NCBI GenBank assembly: GCA_001899175.1
Contig: MKVH01000024.1
Location: 620,001-684,000, forward strand
From: Candidatus Kapaibacterium thiocyanatum
GTDB lineage: Bacteria > Bacteroidota > Ignavibacteria > Kapaibacteriales > Kapaibacteriaceae
Direction of reading: 5' to 3'
DNA: 64,000 nt
Shown: in pieces, positions 35,981-44,539 of the stretch
How positions within the stretch are numbered: position 1 is the stretch's first letter
How the letters are laid out: each line of letters starts with the position of its first letter
Notes under the pieces: model-generated
Seen by the model: only the letters and a program-made list of their open reading frames with translations
What the model was told of the DNA's origin: nothing
Database searches by the model: none
Position numbers and translations under genes: made by a program

Positions 35981-37582
35981 ATGCTTCCCTACAAGCTCCT
36001 GCTGATCCTCAGCCTCCTGTTCGCCGTATTCATGCTCGTCATGCTCGGGCAGAGACTGCGGATATCATATCCCATCCTCCTCGTGATCGCAGGATTGCTG
36101 ATCGGTGTCGTACCGGGCATTCCACAGGTAGGCATCAATCCGGAATTCATCTTCCTGCTCGTCCTGCCGCCCTTGCTGTACGAAGCGGCATGGTATACGT
36201 CATGGTACGAATTCTGGAGGTGGAAGCGGCCCATCGCGCTGCTTGCCTTCGGTCTCGTGATCTTCACATCGGCGGCCGTCGCCCTCGTTTCCTCGGCCAT
36301 GATACCCGGCTTTACGCTGGCGCTCGGCTTCCTCCTTGGGGGTATCGTATCGCCGCCCGATGCCGTCGCCGCTACGTCCGTCCTGAAAGGCATGGCGATT
36401 CCACGACGCGTTCTGACCGTCCTCGAAGGCGAGAGCCTCGTCAACGATGCATCGAGTCTGATCGTATTCCGCTTCGCACTGGCGGCCGTGGTATCCGGAC
36501 AGTTCGTTCTCCGTGCCGCCGTCGTCGACTTTTTCGTCGTTGCTGGCATGGGAGTCGTCATTGGCCTTGCCATCGCCCATATCATGTACGTCATCCATCG
36601 GTGGATGCCGACGACTCCGAGCATCGATACGGCATTGACGCTGATGACGCCCTATCTCATGTACATCGTCGCGGAGCAGTTCCATTTCTCCGGCGTCATG
36701 GCCGTCGTCAGCGGCGGACTGTTCCTGTCCTTCCGTTCGCACGAGATACTCAGTTACCGTTCGCGTATCCAGGCGACGGGGACCTGGTCGACGGTCGTCT
36801 TCGTTCTGAACGGCCTCGTCTTCATCCTCATCGGTCTCGAACTTCCGGCCATCGTGGCGGGGCTTGGCGACTATTCCCTGATGCAGGCCATCATGTATGG
36901 TGTATTCATCAGCCTGCTCACGATCGCGATCCGTATTGCATGGGTCTATCCGGCCGCTTACATTCCGAGGATCCTGAGTAAGCGCATACGTGAACGCGAG
37001 AGCAATCCGGGATGGAAGGGCGTCTTCCTCGTGAGCTGGTCCGGTATGCGTGGCGTGGTGTCCCTCGCATCGGCATTGTCCGTTCCGTTCGTCGCCGCCG
37101 ATGGTGCCACCTTCCCGCAACGGAACCTCATCCTCTTCATCACCTTCGTCGTCATCCTCTTCACGCTCGTCCTGCAGGGATTGAGCCTGCCGGTCCTCAT
37201 CAGGGTACTCGGCATCCACGAAGTCGATGAACGTATGGACGAGGAGGAGCAGGAGGCGGCGATACGGCTTCGCATGACGGAAGCTTCGTTGAGTCATCTC
37301 AACGCACGGTTCTCCGCGGAGCTCCACGAGAATGAGCTGGTGCGGTCGCTGCGGACGCAGTACGAGCAGGATATCAGGATGATCGCGCAGCATCTGGATC
37401 AACTGGAATGCGACGAACACGAGAAGGCATTGATGAAGCGTTATCGTGAAGTCGTCGCCGAACTCATCGGTATACAGCGCAAGGAACTTGTGGCTCTGAG
37501 GAAGGAGCAGCGGTTCGACGACGAAGTGCTGCGCAAGCACGAAATGCATCTCGACATCGAAGCCGTTCGCATCGCCGACTGA
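35981..37582 (+). CDS. CPA1-family cation/proton antiporter (NhaP-like)
   Basis: 533 residues from the ATG at 35981. About 12 transmembrane segments; the CPA1 ion site LEGESLVNDASSLIVFR with the Asn-Asp pair is clear, as are FLVSWSGMRGVVSLASALSVP and the PPLLYEAAWYTSWYEFWRWKRPIA region. The last 110 residues are a charged, helical cytoplasmic tail with coiled-coil character. It exchanges Na+ or K+ for protons. Its position after kdp suggests a joint role in K+ and pH balance. The open frame continues upstream through kdpE without coding meaning. Confidence 0.9.
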   Translation: MLPYKLLLILSLLFAVFMLVMLGQRLRISYPILLVIAGLLIGVVPGIPQVGINPEFIFLLVLPPLLYEAAWYTSWYEFWRWKRPIALLAFGLVIFTSAAVALVSSAMIPGFTLALGFLLGGIVSPPDAVAATSVLKGMAIPRRVLTVLEGESLVNDASSLIVFRFALAAVVSGQFVLRAAVVDFFVVAGMGVVIGLAIAHIMYVIHRWMPTTPSIDTALTLMTPYLMYIVAEQFHFSGVMAVVSGGLFLSFRSHEILSYRSRIQATGTWSTVVFVLNGLVFILIGLELPAIVAGLGDYSLMQAIMYGVFISLLTIAIRIAWVYPAAYIPRILSKRIRERESNPGWKGVFLVSWSGMRGVVSLASALSVPFVAADGATFPQRNLILFITFVVILFTLVLQGLSLPVLIRVLGIHEVDERMDEEEQEAAIRLRMTEASLSHLNARFSAELHENELVRSLRTQYEQDIRMIAQHLDQLECDEHEKALMKRYREVVAELIGIQRKELVALRKEQRFDDEVLRKHEMHLDIEAVRIAD

Positions 37583-37624
37583 CGTCGGTGAAATGAACGG
37601 ATGACAGGAACGTCGTAAGACCCC

Positions 37625-38623
37625 ATGTATACCAATCCGATCCCGACACGCTTGAATGTCGACGGAGCCATGTGGGATGCCTTCAAGAGGTATGCCCGGC
37701 GCCCGAAAGGAATCGGCAGACCTCCCGATCCCATTACCGTCCATCCCATCGCGTCGGCCGATCTTTTCGCGTCGGCCTCGCAGGCGCCGAAGGTGTGGTG
37801 GCTCGGCCATGCCTCCCTGCTGATGGAGATGGGTGGTCAACGCTATCTGCTCGATCCCGTCCTCAACGAGCGCGCGTCGTTCTCGCAATCGATCGGGCCG
37901 CGTCGTCTCCATGCCTCGCCGATTCATCCGTCCGACATTCCCTACGTCGATGCCGTCGTCCTTTCCCACGATCACTACGATCACATGGACAAGTGGACGA
38001 TCCGCATGGTGGCCGAGCGCACGCGCCAGTTCATCGTGCCGATGGGTCTCGGCGCGATCCTGCGTCGATGGGGTGTCCCTGCCGAGCGTATCGTGGAACG
38101 GAACTGGTGGCAGGACGTACGGCACGGTGACAACACGATCATCTGCACGCCTGCACGGCACTATTCGGGTCGTACGCTGTCGACACGCATGATGTCGACC
38201 TACACCACACTGTGGGCATCATGGTGTTTCGTCAATGGGGATCATCGCGTCTACTTCGGCGGCGATTCTGGCTTCATGCCGCAATACGACGATATCGGAA
38301 AGGGCTTCGGTCCGTTTGATCTCACGTTGATGCCCATCGGGGCCTACGACAAGGCCTGGGCGGAAATCCATCTCTTTCCCGAAGAGGCCGTTGCCGCACA
38401 TGGTATGGTGGGCGGAGAGCTTCTCCTGCCGATACACTGGGCCACCTTCGATCTCGCCATCCATCCGTGGGCCGAACCCATCGATCGTCTGCAGAACGAA
38501 GCACGGCGGACCGGAACACGGCTCGTCGTTCCCGATCCGGGAGAAGTCGTTTCATTGAACACGGATCTGTCGAGGTCTCATGATGACGGAACATTCGCTG
38601 GATCTCAGGATCGACTGGAGTGA
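37625..38623 (+). CDS. Metallo-beta-lactamase-fold hydrolase (UlaG/NAPE-PLD-like)
   Basis: 332 residues. The zinc motif SHDHYDHMD, later PARHYSGRT, YFGGDSGF and PIHWATFDLAIHPWAEP match the branch that includes N-acyl-phosphatidylethanolamine phospholipase D and UlaG-like hydrolases. WWLGHASLLMEMGGQRYLLDPVL is typical of that branch. A lipid phosphodiester substrate is possible but unproven. No signal peptide. The 3' end overlaps the next gene by 44 bases. Confidence 0.87.
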   Translation: MYTNPIPTRLNVDGAMWDAFKRYARRPKGIGRPPDPITVHPIASADLFASASQAPKVWWLGHASLLMEMGGQRYLLDPVLNERASFSQSIGPRRLHASPIHPSDIPYVDAVVLSHDHYDHMDKWTIRMVAERTRQFIVPMGLGAILRRWGVPAERIVERNWWQDVRHGDNTIICTPARHYSGRTLSTRMMSTYTTLWASWCFVNGDHRVYFGGDSGFMPQYDDIGKGFGPFDLTLMPIGAYDKAWAEIHLFPEEAVAAHGMVGGELLLPIHWATFDLAIHPWAEPIDRLQNEARRTGTRLVVPDPGEVVSLNTDLSRSHDDGTFAGSQDRLE

Positions 38624-38972
38624 CCTGGATCGCTTCGGTCACGTCAACAACATCGCCTACTTCCAGTACATCCAGGCTGCACGCGTCTCATACTGGGAAG
38701 AGGTGGGTCTGATGCATATCTACAACACCACGAACGTCGGTCCCATCCTGGCATCCACGAAGTGCGACTTCAAGAAGCAGTTGCACTATCCCGGTACGAT
38801 TACCGTACGGACATCGTTGGCGTCGACGGGCAGGACGAGTTTTACGCTTCGTCATCTCCTTATCGACCAAGCGGGGGACGTCGTGGCAGAAGGAACGGAC
38901 GTCATCGTCCTGTACGACTTCACGACGCAGAAGAAGATGGCTGTACGCCACGTGCTTGGTGATCCTTCGTGA
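38580..38972 (+). CDS. Acyl-CoA thioesterase, 4HBT hotdog fold
   Basis: 130 residues. DLRIDWSDLDRFGHVNNIAYFQYIQAARVSYW holds the hotdog motif D-x(2)-D-x(2)-G-H-V-N-N with the catalytic Asp. CDFKKQLHYPGTITVRTSLASTGRTSFTL follows. Start 38580 or 38583 (tandem ATGs) both fall inside the preceding gene. The 3' end overlaps the convergent desaturase by 53 bases. Together with that gene it may act on lipid acyl chains. Confidence 0.88.
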   Translation: MMTEHSLDLRIDWSDLDRFGHVNNIAYFQYIQAARVSYWEEVGLMHIYNTTNVGPILASTKCDFKKQLHYPGTITVRTSLASTGRTSFTLRHLLIDQAGDVVAEGTDVIVLYDFTTQKKMAVRHVLGDPS

Positions 38973-39855
38973 GCGTTTCCGCAGCCATGGTCTTCGACGT
39001 TCCTGCCATCCGTTCGAGGCGCCGTGAGCGCGTGCGATAGGAGGGAATAATGATGGAAAGGAAGTAGACACGGATGATATACCACCAGAAACTGCGCTCG
39101 TTCAGGTCCGGTGCGATCTTGTCCGCGATCTTGGCATGCAGTTCGGGGGTCTTGCTCCAGTGCGTTCCCGCCTTGTCATGGTGGACGGTGTGATAGCCGT
39201 TGTTGAAGAGCAGTACGTTCAGGAAGCCCGTGAAATTGCGGGAGTGATCGAACTCGGATTCTTCGTCGGCATGAACGTGTTGTACGTAGTTGAAGACGAG
39301 AACCGCGAACAGGCCGAACTGTTGGGGAATGATGATGTAGAGCAGGGCCTTCTGCCAGTCGATGAGCAGGCCGGTAACGATCCAGGCGACGAGGAATGCA
39401 TACTGCATGACCGCGAGCCAGTATTTCCGGCGGTTGTCCTTCCTCAGCATCTTGAGGTAGTCACGAATGGGCTTCTGTTGATAGAAGGAGCTGACCGAAG
39501 GATAGAGGAGAAGCATCAGCAGGTGATTGTGCTCCGTCAACCGATAGGTGATCGTATAGTCTCCCTCGCGGTTGTTGAGGGCATGATGGTTCATGTTGTG
39601 CGTTGGTATCCAGGCGAATGCCGGGAAGCCATAGAACACGGTGAGCCAGTAATCCGTAAGATTATTGAGCGTCTTGTTCCGGAAGATCGGCAGGTGATTG
39701 TGATTGTGGGCTATGACCGTCACCGCGACCGACAGAAAGAGATAGATGACGTAGAGCCACGGACTGAAGCCCTCCGATATCCAGAGGAAAAAGAACAGGG
39801 TTGTCGTCATTGCCATATAGGCAAGTGTTCGGCGGTCGGCTTTGTATCGCAGCAT
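38920..39855 (-). CDS. Membrane fatty-acid desaturase
   Basis: 311 residues with four or more membrane segments and the three diiron His boxes: HNHNH (near 50), HNMNHH (near 88) and HTVHHD (near 223). This family introduces double bonds into acyl chains or modifies related lipids. The C-terminal 40 residues are basic and low complexity. No TAnnTTTG element is obvious upstream. Substrate cannot be told. Confidence 0.88.
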   Translation of the reverse strand: MLRYKADRRTLAYMAMTTTLFFFLWISEGFSPWLYVIYLFLSVAVTVIAHNHNHLPIFRNKTLNNLTDYWLTVFYGFPAFAWIPTHNMNHHALNNREGDYTITYRLTEHNHLLMLLLYPSVSSFYQQKPIRDYLKMLRKDNRRKYWLAVMQYAFLVAWIVTGLLIDWQKALLYIIIPQQFGLFAVLVFNYVQHVHADEESEFDHSRNFTGFLNVLLFNNGYHTVHHDKAGTHWSKTPELHAKIADKIAPDLNERSFWWYIIRVYFLSIIIPSYRTRSRRLERMAGTSKTMAAETLTKDHQARGVQPSSSAS

Positions 39856-40166
39856 GTTGTCCGTTGCGTTGAGAGGGTGGAAGGAAAGTTAGCCCCAGAT
39901 ACCCATTATTTCTAGTCATTTTCTGACTACGTCCGGAAATAGGTAGAAATCCGGTCGCAAGCCGTTGATTCCAATGTGGTTGATTGTTCTGACGCATACG
40001 TGTTACAGCCGCAGTGTCCGGACCGGATCCGGGGAGCCTGCCTCCGACAGATCCCGTCAGGAAATCCCTTCTGCGGGACCGGACGAAGTATGATCTTTGC
40101 ACCCGGTATTGAGAGGGTGGCACGCATGGATCGCAGATGGATACGGATCATTCAACGGGGCTGACG
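39856..40166. other. Intergenic region between desaturase and TonB receptor (divergent)
   Basis: About 310 bases without a supported gene. It must hold both promoters. TATGATCTTTG at 40089-40099 partly matches the -7 element for the receptor, 68 bases before its start. GGACCGGATCCGG near 40018-40030 and GGGACCGGAC near 40076-40085 repeat the word GGACCGGA. No strong hairpin-plus-T terminator was seen. Confidence 0.3.
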
Positions 40167-42437
40167 ATGGCTGTGCGAATAACGACGTCGCTGATGATTC
40201 TGGGCATTCTCGTATCGACAGGGTGGGCGCAGGACAGCACAGAGGTCCAGAGGAACGTCATGGGCGGTATCGTCAGCGGTACCGTTGTCGATGCAGCTAC
40301 GCAGCAACCATTGCCTGGTGTGAGCTTGCGGGTACGGAATTCCGACAAAGGAGCCGTTTCGAAGAAGGACGGTACCTATCGGATCACGGGTGTCGACGTT
40401 GGGATCGTACAGATCGAAGTACGTCTGCTCGGCTATCGACCACGCGTGGAGTCCGACGTCTTCGTGCGGTCCGGACGGGTGACGATCGTGAACACAGGGT
40501 TGCACGAGTCTTCCGTGGATATGGACGAAGTGCTGGTGACGGCGAACTACTTCGACAATGGTGCCGATGCCAACGTCAGTACGGTGTCCTTCAATGCCGA
40601 GGAACTACGTCGTTCCGCTGCATCCGTCGGTGACCTCAACAGGGCACTGCTCAATCTGCCGAGCGTAACGCAACCGGAGGACGAGGCGAACGATCTCGTC
40701 GTCCGCGGCGGCAGTCCGATGGAGAACGGCTACTATATCGACGGGCTCTATACGCCGAATATCAATCACTTCCCACAGCAGGGCGCGACAGGTGGAAACA
40801 TTTCCATCGTCAACATGGACTTCGTGGAGAATCTCACGATGTCGGCCGGTGGCTTCGACGCGACCTATGGGGATCGGACGTCGGCCATCATCGATGTATC
40901 GTTCCGCGAGGGTAATCGCGAACGTCTTCAAGGACAGATCGATCTCAACATGACGGGCTTCGGTGGCAATATCGAAGGTCCGATCGGCAATGCAGGCTCG
41001 TATATGGTGTCGGGCAGGCGAAGCTATCTGGACGCCATCGTCGCCCTGCTGGATGTCGGCAAGGCTCCGAACTTCGGCGACGTCCAGGGTAAGATCGTCT
41101 TCGATCCCGGAGCGGGACATCGCATTTCCGCTCTTGGTATCTACGGTGTCAGCGACTTCAAACGTCCCAAGGATGTGGCGCAGACCGAAGGGAACAGTAC
41201 CTACGGTGACGAAGGATATCATGTGTCGACGTCTGGGCTGACCTGGCGGGCACTGTGGGGCGAGTCGGTAGTGACGAATACCGCACTGTCCTATTCCCAT
41301 ATCGATGCGCGCAACACATGGTCGTCGGTCGATCGCGACAGTCTGGTGGAGCTGACGACGGTGAATGACGATGTCTTCAATCTGCGCAGCGTAACGGCAT
41401 GGACGATAGCCGACGGTAGCCATCTCGAAGGCGGTATCGAAGCGCGTCAGCGCATCATGCGTTCGGAAGATTCCGAACGGCCGACATCGCAGTCGTTCGA
41501 CGCAGGATGGATGGCGGGCTTCGCATCGTTCCGTCAGCGGCTCGGACGGTTGACGTTGACGGCAGGTATTCGTGGAACGTATTCGACGGCGATGAGACGC
41601 TGGACTGTGGACCCTCGATTCCAGGCATCGTATCAGGTATCCGAACCGTTCTGGATCACGGCCTCCGCAGGCGTCTTCCACCAGGAGCTGCCGCCCTTCC
41701 TTCTGGCGCAGGATCCGTCCAACCTGCGGCGCGACGTTCCTCGTGCGATGCACGGCATCGTCGGCGTGAACTGGCTGCCGATGCCCGACGTCAAGATATC
41801 ACTGGAAGGGTACGTCAAGGAATACGATCGATTTCCGTTATCCGCAAACGTGCCGTACCTGTTCGTCGTCGACCAGGTCGCAGGCGACGTCTCGAATTAC
41901 GGTCAGTACGGAGTTTTCAGCGACAGCGGTTCCGCCTACACACGCGGTGTCGAACTCCTCGTCCAGAAACGCCTGTCGGGGCATTGGTACGGCACTGCCG
42001 GTGCATCGTACTTCCGGAGCCGCTATCGGGACTTCGACGGAACATGGAGAAACCGGACGTTCGACAATCGTCTGGTACTCAATCTGCTGATAGGCTATGC
42101 GCCGGACAGTGCCTGGATCTTCAGTGCACGGTTCGTCTATGCAGGTGGCAAGGCCGTGACACCGGTCGATCCCGTCGCCTCGCGCGCGCTGGGCAGGACG
42201 GTGCGGGATGTCGCGAATACGAATACCGACTACCTCCCTGCCTATCACTCGCTATCACTTCGGGCGGACAAGCGCTGGTACTTCATGGGGGCATCGCTGA
42301 CGACGTATCTGAACGTCGTCAACATCTACAACCGCAAGAACACGAAGCTGTACTACTGGGATATCAAGGATCAGAGCGTCGAGGCCGAACCGATGTGGGG
42401 AATCATTCCCATCTTCGGTGTCGAACTGGAACTGTGA
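40167..42437 (+). CDS. TonB-dependent receptor with carboxypeptidase-like regulatory domain
   Basis: 756 residues from the ATG at 40167 (MAVRITTSLMILGILVSTGWAQ signal peptide); ATG 40137 is an in-frame alternative. An N-terminal CarboxypepD_reg-like domain (GIVSGTVVDAATQQPLPGVSLRVRN ... GTYRITGVDVG) comes first, then the plug (VRGGSPMENGYYIDGLYTP ... GGFDATYGDRTSAIIDVSFREGN), then a barrel ending VELEL. This architecture is usual in Bacteroidota. No SusD partner gene follows. The ligand is unknown. Confidence 0.9.
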   Translation: MAVRITTSLMILGILVSTGWAQDSTEVQRNVMGGIVSGTVVDAATQQPLPGVSLRVRNSDKGAVSKKDGTYRITGVDVGIVQIEVRLLGYRPRVESDVFVRSGRVTIVNTGLHESSVDMDEVLVTANYFDNGADANVSTVSFNAEELRRSAASVGDLNRALLNLPSVTQPEDEANDLVVRGGSPMENGYYIDGLYTPNINHFPQQGATGGNISIVNMDFVENLTMSAGGFDATYGDRTSAIIDVSFREGNRERLQGQIDLNMTGFGGNIEGPIGNAGSYMVSGRRSYLDAIVALLDVGKAPNFGDVQGKIVFDPGAGHRISALGIYGVSDFKRPKDVAQTEGNSTYGDEGYHVSTSGLTWRALWGESVVTNTALSYSHIDARNTWSSVDRDSLVELTTVNDDVFNLRSVTAWTIADGSHLEGGIEARQRIMRSEDSERPTSQSFDAGWMAGFASFRQRLGRLTLTAGIRGTYSTAMRRWTVDPRFQASYQVSEPFWITASAGVFHQELPPFLLAQDPSNLRRDVPRAMHGIVGVNWLPMPDVKISLEGYVKEYDRFPLSANVPYLFVVDQVAGDVSNYGQYGVFSDSGSAYTRGVELLVQKRLSGHWYGTAGASYFRSRYRDFDGTWRNRTFDNRLVLNLLIGYAPDSAWIFSARFVYAGGKAVTPVDPVASRALGRTVRDVANTNTDYLPAYHSLSLRADKRWYFMGASLTTYLNVVNIYNRKNTKLYYWDIKDQSVEAEPMWGIIPIFGVELEL

Positions 42438-42466
42438 CGGTGTGGGCGCATGCGGAAGACGCCATA

Positions 42467-43936
42467 TCAGGCCGTGATCGTACCACCCGTATGCTGCAGC
42501 AACGGTTCGATGACCCTGCGCGTCCACGAATTCCTGAACGTACCGCGGGGATCGAGGGCGAGAAGAACCTCGCACCACGTCTGCCATCGGGGATACATCG
42601 TGCGTACCTGTTCGGCGGTGAGAGCATCGAATTCCAGTCCCCAGTGCATCCGCGCATCGCACGTGGTCTGCAGGCGCCGCTGGATGTGATTCAGGATGAG
42701 GACGCTTTCTTCCGTCACACCGATGTCGGGCAGGGACATGAACGGCAGTTCGATCATGCACGTCGGACGTCCGTACTGCGGAGCCAGGTAGTGCGCAGAT
42801 GCCGCGACGAAGCGCAGGGAGAACGGTGACGTCACGTACGTACGCCAGTTCTTCGGTACGCGGAGCTTGTTCAACGTTTCGATGATGATGTCGACGGCCG
42901 TGGCAGTCTGCTCGAAGGGCACGGCGATCTCGTTCGCATAGCCGTCGATGCCGCCCAGGCCGAGCGTCAGGACGCCGTCGTAGTGCGAGCAGAACGTTCC
43001 ACGCAGGGCGCTGAGGCCGGAATCCAACAGACCTGGGATCTGGGTCGGATGATTGACGATATGGGATTGCAGTCCGATTCCGACGAGCTCCTGGGCTACG
43101 TTCGCTATCGCCAGCCAGGGACTGTCCCGTGTCGGCTGAGGGGAAAGGGCTTCGGTCGTGCGTGTACGTCGTGCCGTGACGAGGACCTTCGGTGCTCCGT
43201 CGGTCGAATACGGATTGACGAGTATCTCCTGGTGCCGGAATCGTGAGAAGATGGCGTGGTCGACGTCGATCATCGATCGTGCTTCCGTCCACCGTCCGAG
43301 GCGACGGTCTTCGAAGAGTTCGTAATCCGGAATGCCTTCGATGACGAGGGAGTGTACGAGTCCCATGCAGCCCATCGATACGACGACGCTGTGGAACCAG
43401 TCGTCGTTCTGTACGAGCGTTACGCCGGTCTCGGGTACGGCCGGATCCGTGATTCCGTTGGACGGCTCGATGCGGAAGACGCGGCCACCCGAAGCGACGA
43501 TGAGGACGGATCTGACCATCTCGGCGATCGGCCCCAGTGTGAGCCCGCTTCCGTGCGTACCGGTCGTGATGGCGCCGATCAGCGCCTGCCCGGTATAGCT
43601 GCCCATGTTCGGCAACGCGAGGGGAGTCTTCAACGAACGCAGATGCCTGATGAGCTGTGCGAGCGTGATGCCCGCTTCGACGTTGACGAGACGCGGATTA
43701 CCCGCCAGATTCCGCATCGGTGGCAAGGGGAGGGGAGAGGCATAGGAATGCGTCCGTACCATGACGTCGTCCGTCACCGCCACGGAACTGAAGGAATGAC
43801 CGTCGCCGAAGCCGCGTACGGTGAGGCCGTGGGCCTCCGCATTGCGAACGATGTCGATGAGCTGTTGCAGCGTCGTCGGTTGTTCTATCCGCTTCGGTTT
43901 GACGACGATGTTGCCGCCGTAGTTCGACCATGTCAT
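42467..43936 (-). CDS. FAD-linked oxidase, D-arabinono-1,4-lactone / gulonolactone oxidase-like
   Basis: 489 residues. FAD_binding_4 domain at the N-terminus: QLIDIVRNAEAHGLTVRGFGDGHSFS, whose His could hold FAD covalently, and PNMGSYTGQALIGAITTGTHGSG. The C-terminal part has the sugar-lactone-oxidase type ending: ARMHWGLEFDALTAEQVRTMYPRWQTW ... LDPRGTFRNSW. The HWxK motif common in this family is HWGL here, so the Lys is absent and the substrate may differ. Convergent with the TonB receptor, 29 bases apart. Confidence 0.84.
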   Translation of the reverse strand: MTWSNYGGNIVVKPKRIEQPTTLQQLIDIVRNAEAHGLTVRGFGDGHSFSSVAVTDDVMVRTHSYASPLPLPPMRNLAGNPRLVNVEAGITLAQLIRHLRSLKTPLALPNMGSYTGQALIGAITTGTHGSGLTLGPIAEMVRSVLIVASGGRVFRIEPSNGITDPAVPETGVTLVQNDDWFHSVVVSMGCMGLVHSLVIEGIPDYELFEDRRLGRWTEARSMIDVDHAIFSRFRHQEILVNPYSTDGAPKVLVTARRTRTTEALSPQPTRDSPWLAIANVAQELVGIGLQSHIVNHPTQIPGLLDSGLSALRGTFCSHYDGVLTLGLGGIDGYANEIAVPFEQTATAVDIIIETLNKLRVPKNWRTYVTSPFSLRFVAASAHYLAPQYGRPTCMIELPFMSLPDIGVTEESVLILNHIQRRLQTTCDARMHWGLEFDALTAEQVRTMYPRWQTWCEVLLALDPRGTFRNSWTRRVIEPLLQHTGGTITA

Positions 43937-44067
43937 TCGTTCTCTCCTCGGGGTTCACGATGCCTGCGATCATTTGCGCATAAATACCGTAGCGCAACAT
44001 TCGGCAATTCTACATATTTCTGTGATGCGGACCTTGCTCGACCCGGCAGGTCCCCATACACGACGAA

Positions 44068-44098
44068 GCCCCCGGTCATCGTCTCGATCACCGGGGGC
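44068..44098 (-). terminator. Strong hairpin downstream of the small gene at 44144
   Basis: GCCCCCGGT (44068-44076) pairs with ACCGGGGGC (44090-44098), and inside it ATCG pairs with CGAT around TCT. The stem is 9 plus 4 bp. No T run follows on either strand, so it is either a T-poor terminator or a stable structural element between two minus-strand genes. Confidence 0.45.
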
Positions 44099-44143
44099 CC
44101 CGCAGTCTCTTCTCTACATTTCCATCGCACTCACAACACCATG

Positions 44144-44443
44144 TCACTCTTCAGGAGGAGCCGGCACGGTTACGTCGACCGGTTGTGCCGTTTCGGCGGC
44201 GAGGTTGATCAAACTGGGATTCGAGCAGGAGGCGATGACGATAAGGGACGGATATGCGATCCTGTACGTCACACCGCCTACGGGAATCAAGCAGCGGCTA
44301 TCGACGATGACGACCGTACCTATCGGCAACATTGCCTTGGGGCCTCGGACGAGGCCTGCAGGTGTAAGGGTGAGGAGATTGACTTCGCAAGCCATAAAGC
44401 TCAGCGTCTTGAGGTCTGCGCCAGGTATAGGATTCTCATCCAT
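44144..44443 (-). CDS. Small hypothetical protein
   Basis: 99 residues (MDENPIPGADLKTLSFMACEVN...); the frame continues upstream on this strand as the shadow of the kinase gene, so only the part from 44443 is proposed. Hydrophobic beta-like strands (MLPIGTVVIVDSRCLIP, VTYRIAYPSLIVIASCSNP) and three cysteines, then a Pro-rich end. No signal peptide. Not recognised. The hairpin at 44068-44098 follows it. It is divergent from the kinase gene, starting 97 bases away. Confidence 0.45.
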   Translation of the reverse strand: MDENPIPGADLKTLSFMACEVNLLTLTPAGLVRGPKAMLPIGTVVIVDSRCLIPVGGVTYRIAYPSLIVIASCSNPSLINLAAETAQPVDVTVPAPPEE

Positions 44444-44539
44444 AGGATATGGCTTCTTCCGGAAATGGTGATGTAATGGGGGAGGACGGTTTCGACATGA
44501 TGCCGACGTATCCATACTTGTACGCAAATTGTGGTTCCT

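Noticed and set aside
36200-38161. 653-codon minus-strand frame
   Set aside because: Spans the antiporter and hydrolase genes on the other strand, both of which have conserved motifs.
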